A DNA stretch of 64,000 nt, taken from assembly GCF_002001105.1 (NCBI RefSeq), contig NZ_MUNP01000034.1:83515-147514 (forward strand), given 5' to 3'. The notes beneath the pieces were generated by a model. That model was given only the letters and a program-made list of their open reading frames with translations. It did no database searches and was not told the DNA's origin. The position numbers and the translations under genes were made by a program. Origin of the DNA: Rhodanobacter sp. C06. Lineage in GTDB: Bacteria; Pseudomonadota; Gammaproteobacteria; Xanthomonadales; Rhodanobacteraceae. Shown in pieces: positions 41,206 through 48,582 of this stretch. Position 1 is the first letter of the stretch. Each line of letters opens with the position of its first letter.

Positions 41206-41543
41206 GCACCGGCCTGCTGATCCAGTACATCGTGCTCGGCCTGATCGTGGCGGCCAGCGTGCTGGTGCTGGTACGCAAGCTGGCGCCGCAGTTCAGCAAC
41301 CGCTGGCTGGCAGCGTGGTCGATCCGGCTGTCGCGACGCGATTCGCGATTGGCGAAGGCGCTGGGCCGCCGCCTGCAGCCGAAGCAGGCCACCGGCAGTT
41401 GCGCCGACGGCTGCTCCACCTGCGGCGCCTGCGGGCCGAAGCCGCCAGCATCCGCTGCTTCGCGTGGCACCGGCGCCTCCTCCGATCAGGTGCGTGCGGT
41501 CGCGGAATCCATGCCGTTGCATTTCCGCTCGCGCGGGCATTGA
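41202..41543 (+). CDS. small membrane protein of the feo operon (DUF6587/FeoC-like)
   Basis: 113 residues. One N-terminal membrane segment (IQYIVLGLIVAASVLVLV), a basic linker, and a Cys cluster CADGCSTCGACG near residue 80. It overlaps the feoB stop (ATGA). It replaces FeoC in position but lacks a winged-helix fold; Cys-cluster proteins of this type are found at the ends of feo operons in xanthomonads. The Cys may bind a metal or a cluster. Confidence 0.75.
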   Translation: MSTGLLIQYIVLGLIVAASVLVLVRKLAPQFSNRWLAAWSIRLSRRDSRLAKALGRRLQPKQATGSCADGCSTCGACGPKPPASAASRGTGASSDQVRAVAESMPLHFRSRGH

Positions 41544-41590
41544 TCCGCGCCATCCTGTTTTCGATGTGAACCATCGTGGTTGCGTCGAAC

Positions 41591-42991
41591 TCAGCGAGAC
41601 GCCGTCTGGCGTATCCGCAAGCGATGCCGTTGGCGCCAGAGATCCATGCCCCAGAGCAGCATGGCCGTTGCGGCGGCCAGCGCAGGGTAGGTGGCTCCGG
41701 CGTAGGTGTGGCCGGCATCTTTCAACAGCGACTGGGCCAGCATGAAGAGGCCCCACAAGCCAAACCACATCAGTCGTGAGTTGATGCGCAGCGACGCGGT
41801 GTTGCGGCGCCGCAGCCGCCGAAACGCCAACCACAGTGCCACGAGCGCAAATACGAAAGCTGGCACGAGGGCATCCGCTTCACCAAACGCGAACGCGGCT
41901 GCGCAGAACACCGGCACCAGCAGCAGGTTGAGCCAGGGCCAGCGGGCCGGCTGGTATTCCGGCATCGCATGCCAGCGGTCCAGCGGCAGCATGAGCATGA
42001 GCAGGCCCCATAGTGCGCAAGGCGCGGCGGGCAGGCCGAAGCACCACCAGAACGCGGTCCGGTTGAAATGATCGGGCGGCATGCGCATCCATACACCGGA
42101 CAGCAGCCCAAGCAGCAGCCCGGCGAGCAGCGTGGTGGCGCAGCGCATGGCGCCGAGCTGGAGTCGCTCTTTGCTGATGTGGCTGGGGTCGGTAGCTTTC
42201 AGCCAGAATCGAATCTGATTCTGATCGCAGGGTTCAGGCAAGTCCTCGGGGTGGCCCAAGCTCACCTGTCGGATGGACTGCGCGTACGACGAAGCCTCGT
42301 TGGCTACCAGCCCGATCCGGGCCACTTGCATCCAGTGCAGCGGGCGCGTCAGTCGTTCCAAGGTGAGGTCCAGCTCGCACCGTTCGCTGTGCAGGCGCAA
42401 CCTCATCCGTTCGGCCAGTGCATCGCGATGTGCTGGCTGCAGTTCCCAAGCCAGCTGCATGCGTCGCAGCAGTCGCTGCAGGCGCAACGCATCGTGGCCA
42501 GGGTGCGTCTGATTCATGTCGAAGAATGCCAGCAGCACCTTGATGCAGGCCGGCGACATCGGGGGCACGTTTCGATCGAGCTGCGCGAACAATTCGTAGC
42601 CCACGCGGTTCTTCATGCGCAACGACCACAGGGCGGGTTGTTCCCCCAGCCAAGTGTTGAGCTGCGCCGCGTCACCCTTGGCGGCAAGGGCCAGCAGTTC
42701 AGTGAAGAAGAGATCGAACGAGAAGGTGACGGTTCCCAGTGGCGCATTTGCCATCGCGGAAGGAAGGTCGTCGGCCGGAGTCACCGGTTTCCGTTCCAGC
42801 TCATGATGGGGTTTCGTGGCAACTGTCTTGCGTCGACATTGCGCCAGCGCGGCCTGATAGGTCGCGTGCAGGCGCTGGAAGCCCTCCGGATCACTGTCGG
42901 GGCGGGTGTCGCGCAGGCGTTGCGCGTAGGCGCGCTTGACCATGCGTTCGTCGGCGTCCTCCGGCAGGCCGAGCTGCTCGAACGGAGACAT
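41591..42991 (-). CDS. membrane J-domain-like co-chaperone of the HscC pair
   Basis: 466 residues from ATG 42989-42991. The N-terminal 70 residues (SPFEQLGLPEDADERMVKRAYAQRL; DPEGFQRLHATYQAAL) match a J-domain-like helical pair, but a clean HPD tripeptide is not visible (TRPDSDPEG takes its place). A helical central region is followed by about five to six hydrophobic segments from residue 320 on. The gene overlaps hscC by one base (TGATG), as E. coli djlB/djlC lie beside hscC. Likely the partner co-chaperone; function unknown. Confidence 0.8.
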   Translation of the reverse strand: MSPFEQLGLPEDADERMVKRAYAQRLRDTRPDSDPEGFQRLHATYQAALAQCRRKTVATKPHHELERKPVTPADDLPSAMANAPLGTVTFSFDLFFTELLALAAKGDAAQLNTWLGEQPALWSLRMKNRVGYELFAQLDRNVPPMSPACIKVLLAFFDMNQTHPGHDALRLQRLLRRMQLAWELQPAHRDALAERMRLRLHSERCELDLTLERLTRPLHWMQVARIGLVANEASSYAQSIRQVSLGHPEDLPEPCDQNQIRFWLKATDPSHISKERLQLGAMRCATTLLAGLLLGLLSGVWMRMPPDHFNRTAFWWCFGLPAAPCALWGLLMLMLPLDRWHAMPEYQPARWPWLNLLLVPVFCAAAFAFGEADALVPAFVFALVALWLAFRRLRRRNTASLRINSRLMWFGLWGLFMLAQSLLKDAGHTYAGATYPALAAATAMLLWGMDLWRQRHRLRIRQTASR

Positions 42992-44682
42992 CAGGATTGT
43001 TCTAGCGCGTCCAGCGCGCGTTCTAGCTCGCGCCGGTGTTCGCGTATCAACTGGTCGTGCTGTGTCTCGACCACGGCGCGGAAATTGGTGATCCACGCCT
43101 GCAGTTGGGCACGCGCGTGCAAGTGCTCCTCGTACAGGCGTTCGGCGCGGGCGAGCAGGGCGATGTTCTCCTGCTTGTCGCGCGGATGGATCTTCAGCTC
43201 GGCCAGCGCGGCCAATCGTTGGCGGATCTGTTCGGAATCGAGCAGAAGGCCGGGATTGTGCTGCAGCAGCAGCTCGTAGTGCCTGCCGGTGGCCCGGACG
43301 GTAGCTTCCACCTGCAGCACGCCGTTGATGTCGTAGGTGAAGCGCAGCACCACCTCGTTCTCTGCGATCGGCAGGCGCGGATCGATGTCCACCTCCAGCT
43401 CTCCGAGCTTGATGTTGTTCGCCACCATCGGGTTTTCGCCCTGGTACACGTTGAGCTGCAGAGCCTTCTGCTGCGGCTGCGCGGGCCAGAACGATTCCTC
43501 GCGGCTGGTCGGCACCGTGCTGTTGCGATGGATGATCGGATGGAAGTAGCCGGGATGCAGTTGGCCATCGCCGTCGCGGCGCGTCACTTCGGTGCCCAGC
43601 GTGTAGGGGCAGACGTCGGTGAGGATCACTTCGTCGAGCCGCTGGTCACGCGCCTTCATGCCAGCCGCCACGCAGGAGCCAAGCGCGATGGCTTCGTCGG
43701 GGTGGACATGGCGCAATGGCAGGCGCCCGAACATGCGCGACACCATGCGCGCGACCATGGGCATGCGGCTGGCGCCGCCCACCAGCACGATGTCGTCGAT
43801 CTGTTCCGGCTGCAGCCGCGCATCGCGCATCGCGCGTTCCAGCGGCGTGCGCATGCGCTGCAGCAGGGGCTCGGAGAGCTTGGCGAAGCGCTCCTGGTCG
43901 ATCCGCCAATCGACGGCGTGTTCGCCCAGCTGCCCGGTGACGCGCACTTCCGCCCGCTGGCTCAGCTCACGCTTGGCGATTTCCAGCCAGCGGCGCAATT
44001 GGCCGCGCTGCGTGTTGGGGAAGCTGCCGGCGGGCAGGCCGAGATCGCCGAGGAAAGCGGTTTCCAGCATGTCGAGGAAATCCTCGCCGCCGAGGAAGTT
44101 GTCGCCGGCGCTCGCGTGAACCTCGACCACGCCTTCGAACATCTCCAGCACGGACACGTCGAAGGTGCCGCCGCCCAGGTCGAGCACCACGAAGCGCGAA
44201 CCGTCCGGGCGCTCCTGCAAGCCGTAGGCGAGTGCGGCGGCCGTGGGCTCGTTGATCAGGCGTTCGACGCGGATGCCTGCGAGTTCGCCGGCGGTGCGCG
44301 TGGCCTTGCGCTGGGCATCGGAGAAATAGGCGGGGACGCTGATGACGGCCTCGTGGATCTTCTCGCCCAGCGCGGCTTCCGCATCGGCCAGCAGCGAACG
44401 CAATACCAGGGCAGAAAGCTCCTCGGGGCGGAACACGCGCTGGCCCAGTCGTGTCTCGCGCGCGCTGCCCATCCAGCGCTTGAAGTTGGCCACGCTGGAC
44501 TCCGGGTGGCTGACGAGGCGATCCCGCGCGGCTTGGCCGACTAGCACATGGCCTTCATCGTCGATCGCTACGACCGATGGCGTGAGCAGACTGCCGAGTG
44601 GATTGGCGAACAGCCGCGGCCCGTCGGCGTCGTAGCGGCCGATGAGCGAATGGGTGGTGCCGAGATCGATACCGACGATCAT
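42991..44682 (-). CDS. hscC: HscC-type Hsp70 chaperone
   Basis: 563 residues, shorter than DnaK (about 640) and close to E. coli HscC (556). Hsp70 ATPase motifs: VGIDLGTTHSLIG (phosphate 1, residues 3-15), NEPTAAALAYG, VLDLGGGTFDVSV, and VGGASRMPMV. The C-terminal lid is short, and the DnaK EEVD-like tail is absent. It overlaps the J-like gene and lies 44 bases after liuB in the same direction. In E. coli HscC acts with DjlA/DjlB/DjlC-type co-chaperones; its clients are not known. Confidence 0.9.
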   Translation of the reverse strand: MIVGIDLGTTHSLIGRYDADGPRLFANPLGSLLTPSVVAIDDEGHVLVGQAARDRLVSHPESSVANFKRWMGSARETRLGQRVFRPEELSALVLRSLLADAEAALGEKIHEAVISVPAYFSDAQRKATRTAGELAGIRVERLINEPTAAALAYGLQERPDGSRFVVLDLGGGTFDVSVLEMFEGVVEVHASAGDNFLGGEDFLDMLETAFLGDLGLPAGSFPNTQRGQLRRWLEIAKRELSQRAEVRVTGQLGEHAVDWRIDQERFAKLSEPLLQRMRTPLERAMRDARLQPEQIDDIVLVGGASRMPMVARMVSRMFGRLPLRHVHPDEAIALGSCVAAGMKARDQRLDEVILTDVCPYTLGTEVTRRDGDGQLHPGYFHPIIHRNSTVPTSREESFWPAQPQQKALQLNVYQGENPMVANNIKLGELEVDIDPRLPIAENEVVLRFTYDINGVLQVEATVRATGRHYELLLQHNPGLLLDSEQIRQRLAALAELKIHPRDKQENIALLARAERLYEEHLHARAQLQAWITNFRAVVETQHDQLIREHRRELERALDALEQS

Positions 44683-44726
44683 CCGTGAGATATCCCCTGT
44701 TGGTATGCCGAAACCGAACGCAGCGC

Positions 44727-46334
44727 TTACATGCGGAACACCCCGTAACGCTGCGGTTCGATCGGCGCGTTCATCGACGCGGAAATCGCCAACCCCAGCA
44801 CGCGGCGGGTATCGGCCGGATCGATGATGCCGTCGTCCCACAGCCGCGCACTGGCGTAGTACGGATGGCCCTGGCGCTCGTACTGCTCGCGGATCGGCGC
44901 CTTGAAGGCGTCCTCTTCTTCCGCGCTCCAGGACTTGCCGGCGGCTTCGATGCCATCGCGCTTGACCGTGGCCAGCACCGAGGCCGCCTGCTCGCCGCCC
45001 ATCACGCTGATGCGCGCATTCGGCCACATCCACAGGAAGCGGGCGCCGTAGGCGCGGCCGCACATCGCGTAGTTGCCGGCGCCGAAGCTGCCGCCGATCA
45101 CCACGGTGAACTTCGGCACGTGCGAGCAGGCCACCGCGGTGACCATCTTCGCGCCGTCCTTGGCGATGCCGGCCTGCTCGTACTTCTTGCCGACCATGAA
45201 GCCGGTGATGTTCTGCAGGAACACCAGCGGCACGTTGCGCTGGTTGCACAGCTCGATGAAGTGCGCACCCTTGAGCGCGCTCTCGGCGAACAGGATGCCG
45301 TTGTTGGCGACGATACCCACCGGGTAGCCGTGGATATGCGCGAAGCCGCAGACCAGGGTCTTGCCGTAGCGCGCCTTGAATTCGTGGAACTCGGAACCGT
45401 CGACGATGCGCGCGATCACTTCGCGGATGTCGAACGGGCGGCGGGTGTCCTCGGGAATCACGCCGTACAGTTCCTCGACCGGGTATTTCGGCTCCACCGG
45501 CTCGGCCAATGCAAGCGGCATCGCCTTCTTCCGGTTGAGCGAGGCCACGATGTCGCGCGCGATGGCGAGCGCATGTGCATCGTTCTCGGCGTAGTGGTCG
45601 GCGACGCCGGAAATGGAAGTATGGACGTCTGCGCCGCCCAGTGTCTCGGCATCCACCACCTCGCCGGTGGCGGCTTTCACCAGCGGCGGCCCGCCCAGGA
45701 AAATGGTGCCCTGCTCGCGCACGATGATGGTCTCGTCGCTCATTGCCGGCACGTAGGCGCCGCCGGCGGTGCAGCTACCCATCACCACCGCGATCTGCGG
45801 GATGCCCAGCCCCGACATGCGTGCCTGGTTGTAGAAGATCCGGCCGAAATGCTCCTTGTCCGGGAATACCTCGTCCTGCAAGGGCAAGAAGGCGCCGCCG
45901 GAGTCGACCAGGTAGACGCAGGGCAGGCGGTTCTCCAGTGCCACTTCCTGCGCACGCAGGTGCTTCTTCACCGTCATCGGGAAATAGGTGCCGCCCTTCA
46001 CCGTGGCGTCGTTGGCGACCACCATCACCTCGATGCCGTTGACGCGGCCGATGCCGGTGATCAGGCCGGCGGCGGGCGCTGCGTCGTCGTACATGCCATG
46101 CGCGGCCAGCGGCGAGAGTTCGAGGAAGGGCGAGCCGGGATCGAGCAGGGCACGAATGCGCTCGCGCGGCAGCAGCTTGCCGCGCGCGACGTGCTTCTCA
46201 CGGGCCTTGGCGCCACCGCCTTCGGCGGTGTGCGCCAGTTCGCGGCGCAGTTCGTCCGTGAGCGTGCGCAACCGCTCGCTGCTGGCCTGGAACTCGGGAG
46301 TACGCGGATCGATCTGCGAGACGATGACACTCAT
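44727..46334 (-). CDS. liuB: 3-methylcrotonyl-CoA carboxylase carboxyltransferase subunit
   Basis: 535 residues, two crotonase-like carboxyltransferase domains (about 30-290 and 300-530). Family blocks include [45 protein letters not shown] and [20 protein letters not shown]. It transfers CO2 from the biotin arm of LiuD to methylcrotonyl-CoA. Start ATG 46334. LiuB is here about 6.6 kb away from liuD, with a chaperone pair and the feo operon between, an unusual split of the liu genes. No isovaleryl-CoA dehydrogenase gene is in the window. Confidence 0.94.
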   Translation of the reverse strand: MSVIVSQIDPRTPEFQASSERLRTLTDELRRELAHTAEGGGAKAREKHVARGKLLPRERIRALLDPGSPFLELSPLAAHGMYDDAAPAAGLITGIGRVNGIEVMVVANDATVKGGTYFPMTVKKHLRAQEVALENRLPCVYLVDSGGAFLPLQDEVFPDKEHFGRIFYNQARMSGLGIPQIAVVMGSCTAGGAYVPAMSDETIIVREQGTIFLGGPPLVKAATGEVVDAETLGGADVHTSISGVADHYAENDAHALAIARDIVASLNRKKAMPLALAEPVEPKYPVEELYGVIPEDTRRPFDIREVIARIVDGSEFHEFKARYGKTLVCGFAHIHGYPVGIVANNGILFAESALKGAHFIELCNQRNVPLVFLQNITGFMVGKKYEQAGIAKDGAKMVTAVACSHVPKFTVVIGGSFGAGNYAMCGRAYGARFLWMWPNARISVMGGEQAASVLATVKRDGIEAAGKSWSAEEEDAFKAPIREQYERQGHPYYASARLWDDGIIDPADTRRVLGLAISASMNAPIEPQRYGVFRM

Positions 46335-46437
46335 GCGCGGCGGCCGTCGAGATGAAACCGTGGATGATAACGGCTGCGCCGCGCGGTGAAATCGCCAACC
46401 CCGAAAAGCGGTTTGGGAATGGCCGCTTTTAACGGTA

Positions 46438-46550
46438 CGGCCAAGGACGGTCGGCCCGTTTGACTTCCGCATTCATGGACGAACGCAGGAGGTTGAAGAG
46501 TGCGGCCGAGGATGGCCGCTGTTTGACTTCCGCGTTCATGGACGGACGCA
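46438..46550. repeat. two direct repeats (50 and 48 bases) with GTTTGACTTCCGC cores
   Basis: Copies 46438-46487 and 46503-46550 share GGCC(A/G)AGGA at the start and GTTTGACTTCCGC(A/G)TTCATGGACG(A/G)ACGCA at the end. They fill the gap between liuB and the lipoprotein terminator. Both read as the same orientation; an upstream fragment around 46394-46430 may be a further degenerate copy. Looks like part of a dispersed xanthomonad intergenic repeat. Confidence 0.75.
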
Positions 46551-46562
46551 CAAATACAGCCC

Positions 46563-46592
46563 AAAAAAACGGCCGCACGAGGCGGCCGTTTC
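46563..46592 (-). terminator. terminator of the small lipoprotein gene
   Basis: On the minus strand, stem ACGGCCGC/GCGGCCGT around a five-base loop (46569-46589) followed by a seven-base T-run (46563-46569). About 20 bases after the stop. Confidence 0.9.
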
Positions 46593-46613
46593 TGGAACGA
46601 TGACAAAGCAGGA

Positions 46614-46997
46614 TCAGTGCTTCATCGCGTCCTTGGCTTTCGCAGCGGCATCCTTGGCGGCGCCGGCGGCGTCCTTCGCGGCGTCGGCAGCCTTGCTGGC
46701 GGCGTCGGAGGCGTTGTCGGCAGCGCTCTTCATCTTGTCGGCGGCGGAAGTGCCAGCTTCGGCCGGAGCGGCGGCGGTGGAAGCCGGAGCAGCGGCGGTG
46801 GAGGCCGGAGCAGCAGCCGGAGCGGCAGCGGTGGCAGCCGGAGCGGCCTGCTCGGCAGCCTTCTGCGCCTGGTCAGCGGACTGCTGCGCCTGGTCAGCAG
46901 ACTGCTGGGCGTTCTGCGCGGAATCCTGCGCGCCGTTGCTGCAAGCCGCCAGCAGCGCGACGAGCGCGGAGGCGAGTAGGGTACGCGTAAACTTCAT
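46614..46997 (-). CDS. small Ala-rich lipoprotein
   Basis: 127 residues. Signal peptide with lipobox (LLASALVALLAACS, Cys19). The mature protein is almost entirely Ala, Gln, Asp, Lys and Ser in repeats such as QSADQAQ and AAKDAAGA, predicting one or two long amphipathic helices like Lpp-type or LEA-like proteins. A strong AAAGGAG site precedes ATG 46997. Likely anchored in the outer membrane or periplasmic face; function unknown. Repeat-rich coding sequence may vary in length among strains. Confidence 0.82.
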   Translation of the reverse strand: MKFTRTLLASALVALLAACSNGAQDSAQNAQQSADQAQQSADQAQKAAEQAAPAATAAAPAAAPASTAAAPASTAAAPAEAGTSAADKMKSAADNASDAASKAADAAKDAAGAAKDAAAKAKDAMKH

Positions 46998-47161
46998 GGT
47001 GGATCTCCTTTGCCGTGGAATGCCGAATGGCCGTTTATTAATAGCGCTTTCCCGCGTCCTGCGCCATAACTTTCGGAGAGCCGCTTCAGACTCCGTTGAA
47101 AGCCGGTTCAACGCGCTTTCAGCGGAGGAGTATCGGAACGCCGTCGTTACGGCTGCGTGAT

Positions 47162-48346
47162 TCAGTCCAGGCATTCCACCGCGATCGCCGTGGCCTCGCC
47201 GCCGCCGATGCACAGGCTGGCGATGCCGCGCTTGAGGCCGCGGGTTTTCAGGGCGTTGAGCAGGGTCACCACTAGGCGGGCGCCGCTGGCGCCGATCGGG
47301 TGTCCGAGGGCGCAGGCGCCGCCGTTGACGTTGAGCTTGTCGTGCGGAATGCCGAGTTCCCTGATCGGCGCCATCGCCACCACCGCAAAGGCCTCGTTGA
47401 CCTCGAACAAGTCCACGTCCGCCACTTTCCAGCCGGCCTTGTCCAGCACCTTCTGGATCGCCGCCACCGGGGCGGTGGTGAACCATTCCGGCTCCTGCGA
47501 ATGGGTGGCGTGGGCCACGATGCGGGCCAGCGGCTTGAGGCCGCGTGCCTTGGCGTCGTCGGCCGACAGCAGCACCACGGCCGCGGCGCCATCGGAGATG
47601 CTGGACGAGCTGGCGGCGGTGATGGTGCCGTTCTCCTTGCGGAAAGCGGGCTTGAGCGAGGGGATCTTGGCGATATCGGAGCGACCAGGCTGCTCGTCGG
47701 TATCCACCACCACGTCGCCCTTGCGACCGGCCACGGTGACCGGGACGATCTCGCCGGCGAATGCCCCGGACTGCTGGGCGGCCAGGGCGCGCTTCACCGA
47801 TTCCGTCGCGAACGCGTCCTGCTCCTCGCGGCTGAAATGGTATTTGTCGGCGCACAACTCGCCGAACACGCCCATCGCCTTGCCGTCGTAGGGGTTGGTC
47901 AGGCCGTCCCAGGCCATGTGGTCGACCAGCTTGCCGTCGCCGTAGCGGATGCCGGTGCGCGCCTGCACCATGTGCGGCGCGTTGGTCATCGACTCCATGC
48001 CGCCAGCCACCACGATCGCCGCCGAGCCGGCCTTGATCAGGTCGTGGCCCAGCATGATCGCCTTCATGCCCGAACCGCACACCTTGTTGATCGTGGTGCA
48101 GCCGGCGGCCGGCGGCAGACCGGCCTCCAGCGAGGCCTGACGCGCCGGTGCCTGGCCGAGGTTGGCCGGCAGCACGCAGCCCATGATGACCTCGCCGATG
48201 TCGGCGGCGCCCACGCCGGACTGCTCCAGCGCGGCCTTGATCGCCGTGGCGCCCAGCTTCGGCGTGGGCACGCCGGTGAACTGGCCGAGGAAGGAGCCGA
48301 TGGCGGTGCGCTTGGCACCGGCGATGACAACACTGACGTCGGACAT
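47162..48346 (-). CDS. acetyl-CoA C-acetyltransferase (acetoacetyl-CoA thiolase)
   Basis: 394 residues, typical length. The acyl-enzyme Cys is in INKVCGSGMKAIML (about C90), and the C-terminal NGGACALGHPIGASGARL and CIGGGEATA carry the catalytic His and second Cys. It condenses or cleaves acetoacetyl-CoA, so it can take up the acetoacetate made by LiuE after activation, or feed polyhydroxybutyrate synthesis. Start ATG 48346. Divergent from the autotransporter gene. Confidence 0.94.
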   Translation of the reverse strand: MSDVSVVIAGAKRTAIGSFLGQFTGVPTPKLGATAIKAALEQSGVGAADIGEVIMGCVLPANLGQAPARQASLEAGLPPAAGCTTINKVCGSGMKAIMLGHDLIKAGSAAIVVAGGMESMTNAPHMVQARTGIRYGDGKLVDHMAWDGLTNPYDGKAMGVFGELCADKYHFSREEQDAFATESVKRALAAQQSGAFAGEIVPVTVAGRKGDVVVDTDEQPGRSDIAKIPSLKPAFRKENGTITAASSSSISDGAAAVVLLSADDAKARGLKPLARIVAHATHSQEPEWFTTAPVAAIQKVLDKAGWKVADVDLFEVNEAFAVVAMAPIRELGIPHDKLNVNGGACALGHPIGASGARLVVTLLNALKTRGLKRGIASLCIGGGEATAIAVECLD

Positions 48347-48582
48347 GGGGGTCTCCGCAAACACGAATGGCGCGTGGCGCCGGGGAAGCAACCGGCCGAT
48401 TATCGCAGCCGATGGCGCAGTGCGGCAAACCGGCTGGCGGCACGCGCACGGGACTTGCAATCACCTCTGGCCGGGTCGGCGTTGTGCCACACTTCGCTTC
48501 CACCGGAGCCATGCCGACAGGCGTTGCCGAGGCCGTGGCTCTTCGAGGTGGCGGGCGTCGTCCAGGGAGCAGGGGAGAGGTC

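Noticed and set aside
47030..47160. CATAAC word near the thiolase/lipoprotein gap as a fourth copy of the LysR operator
   Set aside because: The flanking words and spacing do not match the other three copies.
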